In this document: piece after piece, positions 7,563-15,059 of the stretch | Layout of the letters: every line of letters starts with the position of its first letter | How positions within the stretch are numbered: the first letter of the stretch is position 1 | Translations under genes and position numbers: made by a program | Notes under the pieces: generated by a model | Told to the model about the DNA's origin: nothing | The model's input: the letters and a program-made list of their open reading frames with translations, nothing else | The model's database searches: none | IMG/VR virus record: IMGVR_UViG_3300031886_000037 | Span: 1 to 25,351 of that record | Length of the DNA stretch: 25,351 nt | From: a virus | Strand: one strand, 5' to 3'

Positions 7563-9404
7563 TTATCCTCCGAATCTCATGCTTGCCCGTTCTTTCAAAA
7601 TTTCCATCTTGTCGGACATCCTGTCGTCCACTTCCTCCAACGCGCCCCATTCAACCACGCCCGTTTTTTCCGGAACCGCTTCCATCCGATCCGACATTCG
7701 TTCACTCGCTTGAGCGCCTGTTCGATCGGATATTCGGTCGCCCATCGAATCCGCAAAACTTTGCGCCCTGGTGCTTGCCATTTCGCTCGCCCGTTCAGAA
7801 AGCAGACGGAGTTCCTCGGATTGCCTCCTGGCTTCCTCCTCTTCCGCGCCCCGAGTGGTGAACGCCCAATCCTCGTAGGGTTTGCTCTGGTAATTGCTTT
7901 CGTGAGCCCAGGCGTTTTCATTATGCCCGAACAACCATTTTCCGGATCCTTCCTCCTCATGGGCGTACATCCAGTTGTTCGACCCCTGATCCCACCACCA
8001 ATTCTCGTCATCGGGAGATTGGTACATCCACCTGTTCATGCCCGGAATGAATGATTGCCCGTCATGGGTAAATATCGGGCCGAAGAACGGATTATTCGAC
8101 CAGTTCTTGGGCAATGCGTCGGTTTTTTCCTGGGCCTCCCGGGATACTCCGGCCGTGCCGGGCGCTCCCTGTTCTCCAATCGCCCCCGGGCCCCCCTCTT
8201 CCGCAAACCCTTTGTAATAATGATCAAATCCTTCCCGACTCTCCGCTTCCCAGGGATTGAATACCTGCTTGTCGGGCGCCGGCCCACTAACGTCATCGCT
8301 CGGGCCGTAAATTCCTATCGGTTGCTGATGCTTGACGGCATGATCGATATACGTCTGATCGACCATCTGGCCGGTTTCCGAATCGTAATAGTCCGATCCG
8401 GGCTCGGGCAGACCGAACTGATTCGCTTCACTTGTGTAAATTTTTCTATGCTTGCCCCATTCGTCCATTGCCTCAAGCATCTCGGCTTTTTCTTGGGCCT
8501 CTTTCGTACCCTGCTCGACGGTGAGTTTCCCGATCTCGTCTTCGTATTCCTTCATTTCGGCCTTCTCTTCGGCACTCGCGCCTTGCCATAGGCCCACGGG
8601 TGGCCCGCTGAAAGCCTCCCCCCACTCTAACGGATTGACCGCATCGAACAAGAATTGTCCAAATTCGGCAAGGTTCTTCCCCGGTTTGTTGGATATGGTT
8701 TGCGTTCGGGGATCCATCATGTCGTCAACGTTCTCGGGATCCACCCCCTGGGCCAATGCCCACATGTGCTTGACCGAATCCTTGTCTCCGTAAAACCGCC
8801 CGTCGGGCGCCTCATACATCTCCTGACTTTCGCCAACCTCCAAATTCGTGACTCTGCCTATCGTGTTTTGCCATGCCCCGGATACCGCGCCTTCCAGGGC
8901 CTGTGCAAAGTCCGTCCGTGAAAGCGGATCGGCAACCTTTTTATCGACTGCTTTGTTTATTGCCGTGATCGGAGCGATCTTCCCGCCCGACATTTTTTTT
9001 AGGAACCAATCCGTGGCCGCGCCGATCGGGCCACCCGTCAATGCGCCGACCCCGCCCTTTATGAGAGTCCCCGCGACGTTTCCCAGGTTGGTCGCCTTTC
9101 CGAAATCTTCAGCCCCGGTCTCGGGATGCAGGAAGTCGGCTCCAAGGCCCGCCCCTTGATAGATCGTGATATGCGTTCCGATCTTATCCGCATGTTCCAC
9201 GGCTTTGACGGCATCGTTCAGAGCGTCTTGGGCATTGTCAAAGTTGCCTTTCTCGATTTCCTGCACCGCGCGGTCGAGGTACTGATTGGCCCCGCTCATT
9301 ATTTGGTTGCCCAGTTCGGAACCCACTGCCACCAAAATTTCCGGATCATTCTGCGCGTTTTCCTTGAGCGCGGATATTTGGGAAATAAAGTCGGACGTAG
9401 CCAT
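7563..9404 (-). CDS. Large virion-associated protein with collagen-like and Trp-rich segments
   Basis: 613 residues from the ATG at 9404. I prefer this start to one at 9446 because it follows the fibre gene's TAA by one base and has GAGGGAG upstream. Residues 1-75 are helical. Residues 105-130 are Gly-rich and weakly hydrophobic (GGVGALTGGPIGAA). Residues 404-418 carry Gly-X-Y triplets (GGPGAIGEQGAPGTA). Residues 455-501 are extremely Trp-rich (NRWMYQSPDD, ENWWWDQG, NNWMYAH, KWLFG). The C-terminal 90 residues repeat short Arg/Ser/Met motifs such as SERMSDRME and DDRMSDKME. No enzyme motif is seen. Location after the fibre and before the helical internal proteins suggests a virion protein, either internal or attached to the tail. 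Confidence 0.87.
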   Translation of the reverse strand: MATSDFISQISALKENAQNDPEILVAVGSELGNQIMSGANQYLDRAVQEIEKGNFDNAQDALNDAVKAVEHADKIGTHITIYQGAGLGADFLHPETGAEDFGKATNLGNVAGTLIKGGVGALTGGPIGAATDWFLKKMSGGKIAPITAINKAVDKKVADPLSRTDFAQALEGAVSGAWQNTIGRVTNLEVGESQEMYEAPDGRFYGDKDSVKHMWALAQGVDPENVDDMMDPRTQTISNKPGKNLAEFGQFLFDAVNPLEWGEAFSGPPVGLWQGASAEEKAEMKEYEDEIGKLTVEQGTKEAQEKAEMLEAMDEWGKHRKIYTSEANQFGLPEPGSDYYDSETGQMVDQTYIDHAVKHQQPIGIYGPSDDVSGPAPDKQVFNPWEAESREGFDHYYKGFAEEGGPGAIGEQGAPGTAGVSREAQEKTDALPKNWSNNPFFGPIFTHDGQSFIPGMNRWMYQSPDDENWWWDQGSNNWMYAHEEEGSGKWLFGHNENAWAHESNYQSKPYEDWAFTTRGAEEEEARRQSEELRLLSERASEMASTRAQSFADSMGDRISDRTGAQASERMSDRMEAVPEKTGVVEWGALEEVDDRMSDKMEILKERASMRFGG

Positions 9405-9405
9405 G

Positions 9406-10692
9406 TTATTTAGCTCCCTCGGGAACCTCCATCGGGTCCGGTTCAAGTATGAGATTTCCGTCCTTGTCGGTCAGATTGCTATCTTTGATCGATGCATCCT
9501 GCCTCTCGGCAACCACCATCCAATCAATCGTTTCCTTGCTTGTGGAATCTTCGCATTCGATCGTGATCACCCCGTCGGTCACGGATCCCTTCACCCTGTT
9601 GAAACTTTGATTGTTCTGAAGAAAAACCTGGGGATCGCGCGTCAGAGCGACGAAAGTACCGGCGCTCATGCCGACGGCCGTGTCTATGTTTACCTGCGCG
9701 GTCCCCTTCTTGGACAATGCGACCTGTCCACGATAAATGAGATCGGGCCGGGGGCCTTCCACGGCCATATGGACCAAGTCCTTGTTTTTCAAGACCGGAT
9801 GCGGAATGCGGAAGGGTTTGGAAGTTCCCGCAACCGCGCCGTACACGGAAAAGTTGACGACATTCGTACTTGATCCGATCACGACCGTCTTGGTCGTGGT
9901 CGTTCCCGCTTGCACCCCGGTATTGATTACGAGCCAAGTATTTGCGCCCGTCGCCGGCGGGCATGAGAGAAACCACTGCTCCACCGCCCCCGTCGCTCCG
10001 AGGGCCTGGAGGCACAAGTTTACCTGCTTGTTCGTGGTGCCCCCGTACTCATCGGCCGTTATGTAAAAACCTCCGTCGAAGGACCACTGGACTGCGTTTT
10101 GAGGGGTATCGCAGGAAAAAGTCATGCCCGTCCCACCACTTCCATACGCCCTCGCAAGGAATACTGGCAGATTTGCCCCGTTCTTGGTCCCGGACCCGTC
10201 GTCCCTTGCCCACCGAATCTGCATGTCCTGCCCGATCAAAAGGACTTCGTTTACCAACCCGAAGAACCTGTCCGACCCTGCGGAAAATTGCCAGTTGAAG
10301 TACGGATGGTGAGCGCTACCGCCCAACATAGTCAGACTTCCGTCGGTTGCATCGATCGTGGTTTGTCCTTCTACCGTAGTCCCCCCGCCCTCAACGCCTC
10401 CGGTATAAGCCCCCGAATCCGAAGTGAAGGCTGTCGCAATCCTGCCCTTCTTGATTTTCTTGAGCGTGGAATCCGTATTCGACCAGACGAGCAGATAATC
10501 GTCCGTGCTCTCGTTGGCCGTCGCTTGTTCCGCAAACCCAAGTATGCTATCGGCTAACGACGATACCTTCAGGTTCCCGTTTCCGATCGCTCCCGCCTTG
10601 ATCGTTGCGTTATCCACCAGGTTGTTCAGATCGGTATGCGTTACCGACGCTCCGCTCTGAAAGGTCACCCCCTTTTCCAAATAATCTCCCAT
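9406..10692 (-). CDS. Tail fibre / receptor-binding protein
   Basis: 428 residues. The N-terminus (MGDYLEKGVTFQSGASVTHT DLNNLVDNAT) has the look of podovirus fibre attachment regions. The middle is beta-rich with many Gly, Thr and Ser residues. Residues 292-322 read SKPFRIPHPVLKN-KDLVHMAVEGP-RPDLIYRG, a conserved C-terminal block that I recognise from many phage fibres and some algal virus proteins (pattern F-I-HP...LVH...EGP...YRG). It is followed by a beta-rich tail and an acidic end. The gene starts in a TAATG overlap with the nozzle gene, behind a strong AGGAGG site at 10701-10706. It probably contacts the host surface, and the receptor is unknown. An alternative would be a structural tail knob. 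Confidence 0.85.
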   Translation of the reverse strand: MGDYLEKGVTFQSGASVTHTDLNNLVDNATIKAGAIGNGNLKVSSLADSILGFAEQATANESTDDYLLVWSNTDSTLKKIKKGRIATAFTSDSGAYTGGVEGGGTTVEGQTTIDATDGSLTMLGGSAHHPYFNWQFSAGSDRFFGLVNEVLLIGQDMQIRWARDDGSGTKNGANLPVFLARAYGSGGTGMTFSCDTPQNAVQWSFDGGFYITADEYGGTTNKQVNLCLQALGATGAVEQWFLSCPPATGANTWLVINTGVQAGTTTTKTVVIGSSTNVVNFSVYGAVAGTSKPFRIPHPVLKNKDLVHMAVEGPRPDLIYRGQVALSKKGTAQVNIDTAVGMSAGTFVALTRDPQVFLQNNQSFNRVKGSVTDGVITIECEDSTSKETIDWMVVAERQDASIKDSNLTDKDGNLILEPDPMEVPEGAK

Positions 10693-12611
10693 TATATTTC
10701 CCTCCTGGTCTGCCTACCCGAAATGTTCGCCTCGACCCCCACGGCCTCGATCTTCAATCGACCGACGGAACTTCCGGACGCATCCATGTTTTTTATGATT
10801 AGTCCCAAATATTGCCCTTGCTTCTTGATCTTCACACCGGCCCCCACCCCTTCTGCGGAAGCATGGGCGCGGACGTAGAAAGCGGAATTCGTATGATCCG
10901 GGTTGGTGATCCTGGAAGTAACGTTCATGCTAGTCGCATTGAGGGCCTGATATTCTATCCCCGTCCGGATGTATCTCTTTTGATTGAAATCGGAAAACCC
11001 GTAGTCCCTGGTCGTCAGCTCGAAGGAAAAACGATCGGTCACCTCCACGGCCGAGGAATTCCTGTACACGTCGGTATTGTCAGCCAGGTCGTCGTAGCGC
11101 ATGACGTGGTTGTTCTTGCTCGTAATGAACATCCGGTTGATCCCGGCCTTCGGAATGGTCACGAAACCCAAGGATTGTTGCGCCGTAGGCAACGAATCGA
11201 CCGACTCCCACTGCTTGTAAATTTGATTGAAGACCAGAACTTGATCTATCTCGGAAGCTCCCTGAGAAACCACCCCCAACATATAGCGGTTGTCATAGAA
11301 ACAGGAAACGAACTGATCGGCCTTGGAAAAGTCTATTGCCTTGATCTTGTCCTGAATCGGTTCGGATGTGGGAGTGCTTATGATTTCCAACGCCCGCATC
11401 GGGGTGGCCACGCTCGTCCGGTCCCTGATTCCCGCCTCAATCGCATACACCCCGGAATCGGAAAGGAAGAATACCAAGTCGCCTATTTCCTGAACCGTCC
11501 CCCTGGATACGCATCCCAACTGCCTGGTGATTTCTATGACCCGCAGATCGTCGCCCAGGGAAGAAGTGTTCGTGACAAGATATATTGAATTTCTCTTGAA
11601 TACCAAAAGGGAATCGTCCTGCACGGGCAGAAGGGCGGTGATGTAATCCCCGGTCCCTTCGTTTATCAAGACCCTGTTGAAATAAGGATTTACCACGGAC
11701 GGAGCGAATGCATCCGAAAACAAAATCTGATCCGGCCCATTCACGAACGCCAGGCGCGACGCAGTCGCAACCGCAAAGTCGGCCGGTGGCAAGTTGTAGG
11801 ACTCGGACCAACCGATTGCCTGGGCGTTTCTGTCCTGAACGGCCCCCGGCGCGCTCGCCCCCACAAGTTCGATGGTATTGTAATCAACCACCTTGACCTC
11901 ATGCACCCCGTTGTAACTGGTCGTTCCGCTCAATTTTACGGTGTCCCCGTCAACGAACTGATGGCCCGTCGAAGACCCTCCGACCGAACCAGTCAATTCA
12001 TCCGCTCCGCTGAAGGTCCAGGTTTCCGACTTGGACTCGATCGGAGCGAGGTCCACTCTGCAAGCTCCCCCCGACGGATAGATCTGACAGACCACGATCG
12101 CAAGAGGCATTTTTACGATTCCTCCGGCCGACGGACTAACCCCCTCGTACATCAACGGGTATTCGCCCAGGGTAAATGGTAAAGTGGCGGGCAAGGTCGC
12201 TCCCTTGCCTCGAAACAAGAACAATGATCCGAACGCTTCGACCAGTTCAGCGTCACTCGTTGCTGTTTGCCCACTCTGGTAGGGTACTTCCGTGGCCCCG
12301 GCGCTCGGATCATAAATCGTCAAACTCGATTGTCCGGCCGTGGCGACGGCCGGGTCCGGGGTCGTGGTTGCCAGGGGATTGATGAACCGGCATGAGGAAT
12401 ATCCTTGTTTCCCCGCTCCCGATGCATATTCCACGGCCTGGCCCTTTCGCGTTTCATAACATCCGTTCTCGATCCTTGCGTTGACCGAATCGCTCGCCAG
12501 GCCCTCGGACAAAATCCCCGCCCGCAAATTGGATTGAAATCCCTTGAAGGCCCGATCCTGGTCGATCAGGGGCTGATCGTCGAACCGGCCGTATTTTTCG
12601 TGAGATCTCAT
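10692..12611 (-). CDS. Tail nozzle / tail tubular protein B-like (stabilisation) protein
   Basis: 639 residues from the ATG at 12611 (MRSHEKYGRF), which overlaps the upstream stop as ATGA; a longer frame to 12686 lies over another gene and reads poorly. The protein is beta-rich throughout. The start (LIDQDRAFKGFQSNLRAG) and the middle (LAFVNGPDQILFSDAF, LPVQDDSLLVFKRNSIYLVT, GDLVFFLSDSGVYAIE, YDNRYMLGVV, VLVFNQIYKQWESV) match the repeated beta-propeller blades of podovirus nozzle and tail-stabilisation proteins. A separate small beta domain with HQFVDGDTVKLSGTTSYNG is inserted near residues 215-260. In T7-like tails this protein forms the tapered tube below the adaptor. The adjacent fibre gene fits this role. 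Confidence 0.85.
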   Translation of the reverse strand: MRSHEKYGRFDDQPLIDQDRAFKGFQSNLRAGILSEGLASDSVNARIENGCYETRKGQAVEYASGAGKQGYSSCRFINPLATTTPDPAVATAGQSSLTIYDPSAGATEVPYQSGQTATSDAELVEAFGSLFLFRGKGATLPATLPFTLGEYPLMYEGVSPSAGGIVKMPLAIVVCQIYPSGGACRVDLAPIESKSETWTFSGADELTGSVGGSSTGHQFVDGDTVKLSGTTSYNGVHEVKVVDYNTIELVGASAPGAVQDRNAQAIGWSESYNLPPADFAVATASRLAFVNGPDQILFSDAFAPSVVNPYFNRVLINEGTGDYITALLPVQDDSLLVFKRNSIYLVTNTSSLGDDLRVIEITRQLGCVSRGTVQEIGDLVFFLSDSGVYAIEAGIRDRTSVATPMRALEIISTPTSEPIQDKIKAIDFSKADQFVSCFYDNRYMLGVVSQGASEIDQVLVFNQIYKQWESVDSLPTAQQSLGFVTIPKAGINRMFITSKNNHVMRYDDLADNTDVYRNSSAVEVTDRFSFELTTRDYGFSDFNQKRYIRTGIEYQALNATSMNVTSRITNPDHTNSAFYVRAHASAEGVGAGVKIKKQGQYLGLIIKNMDASGSSVGRLKIEAVGVEANISGRQTRREI

Positions 12612-12754
12612 TTCTTGCGAAGTTCCTGCCAAATCTTCAGGGACATGAATATGATCGTGGCCGTACCGGCCAATACCCCGATCCATTCATGCAGAGAACC
12701 GGAAAAGGTCGCCAACGTACCCCCTACTCCCCAAATGGCATCCCGGTCGATCAT
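12608..12754 (-). CDS. Small membrane protein, holin candidate
   Basis: 48 residues starting at MIDRDAIWGVGG (ATG at 12754). The sequence holds one or two short hydrophobic stretches (GVGGTLATFSG and WIGVLAGTATIIFMSLKIW) and ends in charged QELRKK, the usual layout of a small phage holin. A TTG start at 12805 would add 17 residues, but these read in the region of the preceding gene and look non-native. Both ends overlap neighbours by ATGA, implying translational coupling. It lies next to a lipoprotein and another tiny membrane protein just before the tail genes, a plausible lysis cassette. Holin is an inference from size, topology and context. Confidence 0.7.
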   Translation of the reverse strand: MIDRDAIWGVGGTLATFSGSLHEWIGVLAGTATIIFMSLKIWQELRKK

Positions 12755-12870
12755 CCGAAGAGCCAGTCGATTAGATAAATTGCGATGAGAAGACCGGCAA
12801 ACCAAGTAATGGCTTTCCCCTGCTTCGTCATGGACGAGTAAAGTTCGAGTAATGGTCTAAGGTTTTTCAT
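12751..12870 (-). CDS. 39-residue single-pass membrane protein in the lysis cassette
   Basis: This is a very short reading frame from the ATG at 12870 to the TGA at 12751. It encodes a basic start (MKNLRPLLEL), a polar middle (YSSMTKQGK) and a hydrophobic C-terminus (AITWFAGLLIAIYLIDWLFG). It fills the space between the lipoprotein gene, which it overlaps by 14 bases, and the holin candidate, which it overlaps as ATGA. No good Shine-Dalgarno site is visible, so translation probably depends on coupling. An antiholin or second holin is possible. Support is the exact fit of both junctions and the clean transmembrane segment. Confidence 0.65.
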   Translation of the reverse strand: MKNLRPLLELYSSMTKQGKAITWFAGLLIAIYLIDWLFG

Positions 12871-13300
12871 CGGTTGGAAAAGGTGCTCGGGTCAGGTGTT
12901 TCTTCGCCTCGGTTTTGGAACATGCTTCGGCAGTTCTGCGGGCGATGAAAATGGGTAAGCACAAATAGATACCCAAGACGCAAGCCGCGCCGATTAGGAT
13001 TCGTTTGATCGTGCTGACGAACGTGTCGAATGCAGACTGATGCTCGCCCATTTGGCTTTGGATGAGCCCTTCGACGTCTCCCGTCGTCAAGGCTTGTATG
13101 GTTTCCTTGGCTTGCTTGACCTCCTCGTTGCCCTGGACTACCTCGCCCACCAATGCCCCCGCGCCCGCTCCCAACGCGCTCCCGGCCGGCCCCGCCAAAC
13201 TGCCAACCCCTCCCCCGGTCACCGCGCCGAGGGTGGGATACCAAGAGGACATCGAACACGACGAGAACAAGAGACAGGCAAGTATGAAAAAGTAGATCAT
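12857..13300 (-). CDS. Lipoprotein with glycine zipper and C-terminal membrane segment; u-spanin-like
   Basis: 147 residues from the ATG at 13300, which forms ATGA with the preceding stop; the frame is open further up to 13396 but that extension lacks a signal peptide. Residues 1-20 (MIYFFILACLLFSSCSMSSW) are a signal sequence with a lipobox-like FSSC. Residues about 22-58 are a glycine-zipper stretch (GAVTGGGVGSLAGPAG and following). A helical segment comes next, then a transmembrane helix near residues 99-120 (ILIGAACVLGIYLCLPIFIA) and a basic tail. An outer-membrane lipid anchor plus a C-terminal inner-membrane helix is the topology of unimolecular spanins such as T1 gp11. The neighbours are two tiny membrane proteins. 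The spanin role is inferred from topology; a membrane-inserting virion lipoprotein is the alternative. Confidence 0.75.
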   Translation of the reverse strand: MIYFFILACLLFSSCSMSSWYPTLGAVTGGGVGSLAGPAGSALGAGAGALVGEVVQGNEEVKQAKETIQALTTGDVEGLIQSQMGEHQSAFDTFVSTIKRILIGAACVLGIYLCLPIFIARRTAEACSKTEAKKHLTRAPFPTDEKP

Positions 13301-13524
13301 TCGGGCAATTCGGGGACGGGTTCTTCGATAAACTGCACGTTCTTGGCAATGTGATCGGCCTTCCAGGGCCCTTGTTCCTTTACGAATACCAACCATTTTC
13401 CGTCCCGCTTTTCGGGGATCCCGTAATTTAGAGTTCCTTTTCCGTCAGGGATGCCAAGCTCCCCCATGAGACGTTGGTTCTCGGCTTCCGCTTTCGCTTC
13501 GGTGGTGTGTACTGAATATTTCAT
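13297..13524 (-). CDS. Small hypothetical protein
   Basis: 75 residues (MKYSVHTTEAKAEAENQRLM and on), hydrophilic, with a helical start and a beta-rich end containing KRDGKWLVFVKEQGPWKAD and an acidic Pro-rich tail (EEPVPELPE). I do not recognise the family. The ATG lies one base after the stop of the LamG-like gene and its own stop overlaps the lipoprotein start, so it sits inside one polycistronic unit. No signal peptide, membrane segment or catalytic motif is visible. It could be a minor virion protein or a lysis-associated cytoplasmic protein. Confidence 0.75.
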   Translation of the reverse strand: MKYSVHTTEAKAEAENQRLMGELGIPDGKGTLNYGIPEKRDGKWLVFVKEQGPWKADHIAKNVQFIEEPVPELPE

Positions 13525-13525
13525 A

Positions 13526-14401
13526 TTAGGTAAATGTTGCGAGTGTCAGACTGTATTTGTTGGCAATGTAAGACTTAATGACGTTTAGATCGGCGGTTGA
13601 TAGAGCGCTCTCGAATACCAGAATCTCGGAAATAGTACCCGATTGATCGCCCCCAAAAGCCGTTTGCCCAATTTTACTAACTTTCATCTCTTCCGCTCTA
13701 GTCGCAGGGCCGTATACGCTAGTACCACCTCCCTCGAAAACCTCGGCACTAGTATGGTCTCGGTGTATCGCGTACATATTGTGAACGTCGTGGTCGGTCG
13801 TTACCGTCCCTGCCGTCGCCCCACAAATATAATTTTGAGTGGAGACCATCCAAAACTGGTTAAGGTAATTAGTGTATCCAAGAACGTTAGTCAAAATACC
13901 ACTACCCGATTGGGCGACGTATATCATAGTGCACGAATATGTCTTTGACCAAGTGGTTGCCAAATCAAGGATATCCGTGGCCCAAGTAACTGCGGGTCGC
14001 GAACCCGGTCCCGAAGTCGCAAAGGTCGGCTGAAGTGAAGCGCTCGCTTGCGTGGCATCGTAGTTGGTGCTGTTTCCGCTCCTGTCTCCCCACGTGCTGA
14101 TTGCCACGCCATTGGCAGGGTTGTTCCCTGCGTCCGCGCCATCGAGAATAGTGGCATCGAAGTGCATGGCGGGCGACGTGCTTATGTAATAAGTGGCCGA
14201 GGCCGAAGACCAAAGTCCCGTCGAGTAATGCAGTTCGGTCGCCCCGACCGACGAGTATGCAATGCCGTCGGAATCATACGTTCTCCAATCCGTCCCGTCG
14301 TACGTGATTAATCTATTGGTATTCGTCTCGAACAAAATATCTCCGATAGTCGGAGAACCGGGTCGATCGGTGGATACGCAGGTTTCTAGTTTACTAGGCA
14401 T
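13526..14401 (-). CDS. LamG / concanavalin-like virion protein with N-terminal GT-W module
   Basis: 291 residues. Residues 11-42 (TDRPGSPTIGDILFETNTNR LITYDGTDW) form a short module of a type common in phage fibres, and it is related to the two repeats in the next gene upstream. Residues about 65-291 resemble LamG/concanavalin A-like lectin folds: an opening AMHFDATILDG, GVAISTWGDRSGN, a run of alternating beta strands, and the closing ISEILVFESALSTADLNVIK with SYIANKYSL, the usual end of such domains. Such domains bind glycans or decorate virions. There is no signal peptide. It is probably a surface-exposed head or tail protein that helps adhesion. The family call is by eye but the C-terminal pattern is distinctive. 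Confidence 0.82.
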   Translation of the reverse strand: MPSKLETCVSTDRPGSPTIGDILFETNTNRLITYDGTDWRTYDSDGIAYSSVGATELHYSTGLWSSASATYYISTSPAMHFDATILDGADAGNNPANGVAISTWGDRSGNSTNYDATQASASLQPTFATSGPGSRPAVTWATDILDLATTWSKTYSCTMIYVAQSGSGILTNVLGYTNYLNQFWMVSTQNYICGATAGTVTTDHDVHNMYAIHRDHTSAEVFEGGGTSVYGPATRAEEMKVSKIGQTAFGGDQSGTISEILVFESALSTADLNVIKSYIANKYSLTLATFT

Positions 14402-14426
14402 GGTATTGGTTAGTTAGGTGGTTAAG

Positions 14427-14783
14427 TTAAGAGTTCTCATAAATCTGCCAATGGGTGCCGTCATAGACGTACATATCCTGGGTATCCGTAGCGAAGGCTA
14501 TGGTCCCCACGTCATCTCCGGATCTCGCTCGGATGGTCGCAAGGAGTTCGCGTATGGGAATTACCAAAAGGTATGGATTTATGTAGAATTGCCAGTGCGT
14601 CCCGTCGAAGACGTACATATAATGCGTATCCGTAGCGAAGGCTATGGTCCCCACGTCATCCCCGGTTCTCGCCCGGATGGTTGCTTCGGTTTCCAGGACG
14701 TCGATTTTAAGGAACGACGTCCCGGGAATTACACCACCCGATGAAATCCAGTGCCATCCGTAAGCATAACCGACCAAGCTCAT
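14427..14783 (-). CDS. Small virion protein made of two duplicated GT-W modules
   Basis: 118 residues. Residues 34-67 and 82-115 are near-identical copies (ATIRAR-T/S-GDDVGTIAFATDT then MYV-F/Y-DGTHWQ). They are separated by a hydrophobic spacer INPYLLVIPIREL. The same module type opens the next gene downstream, so this looks like a module array for an exposed fibre or decoration structure. The N-terminus (MSLVGYAYGWHWISSGGVIP) is aromatic. The start overlaps the upstream stop as TAATG. No family name is offered. A role in the virion is inferred from the neighbours and from the fibre-like module. Confidence 0.8.
   Translation of the reverse strand: MSLVGYAYGWHWISSGGVIPGTSFLKIDVLETEATIRARTGDDVGTIAFATDTHYMYVFDGTHWQFYINPYLLVIPIRELLATIRARSGDDVGTIAFATDTQDMYVYDGTHWQIYENS
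14482..14660 (-). repeat. 35-bp perfect direct repeat within a roughly 100-bp intragenic duplication
   Basis: Bases 14482-14516 and 14626-14660 are identical over 35 positions, including gcgaaggctatggtccccac. Similarity extends on both sides to cover about 14440-14540 and 14584-14685. The offset is 144 bases, exactly 48 codons, so the duplication is in frame. DNA identity higher than expected for ancient protein repeats suggests recent duplication or gene conversion. Confidence 0.95.
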
Positions 14784-15046
14784 TAGGAACGATTAAAGCA
14801 AATTACGGTCCCCGTATTTACGCTTACGGCCGTGGTTACTCCGTAAATATGAAACCCGGCCGGAAAAGTCAGGCTCGCCCCGATCGTTTCCGAAGACTGA
14901 TCCACATTGCTCACAATCGAGGTCAGGGTGGTATCGGTCACGCAAATGATCACCCCATACTCGACTCCCGTGACACTGTCACCGGCCCCGAGGGTCTTTC
15001 CCCCATGCTCTCCTGTAAGATTTCTAATGTTAACGTTTTTGCTCAT
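14783..15046 (-). CDS. Small beta-rich virion protein candidate
   Basis: 87 residues (MSKNVNIRNLTGEHGGKTLG and on), rich in Thr, Val, Ser and Gly with alternating hydrophobic residues, consistent with a small beta fold. It has two cysteines and no signal peptide or enzymatic motif. It lies between the adaptor gene and the duplicated-module gene, and its stop overlaps the latter's start as TAATG. Weak GAAGAAA sits before the ATG. The pattern resembles small decoration or plug proteins, but I do not recognise a family and the role is inferred only from context. Confidence 0.78.
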   Translation of the reverse strand: MSKNVNIRNLTGEHGGKTLGAGDSVTGVEYGVIICVTDTTLTSIVSNVDQSSETIGASLTFPAGFHIYGVTTAVSVNTGTVICFNRS

Positions 15047-15059
15047 GATTTCTTCATAT

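Noticed and set aside
10812-11588. 258-residue plus-strand frame
   Set aside because: It is antisense to the nozzle gene and reads as random Arg/His/Gly-rich sequence.
12612-12686. Longer start for the nozzle gene
   Set aside because: The extra 25 residues are read in the holin-candidate region and do not look native; the ATG at 12611 forms a precise ATGA overlap.
13301-13396. Longer start for the lipoprotein gene
   Set aside because: It would place 32 basic residues before the signal peptide and overlap another gene; the ATG at 13300 gives a proper lipoprotein start and an ATGA junction.
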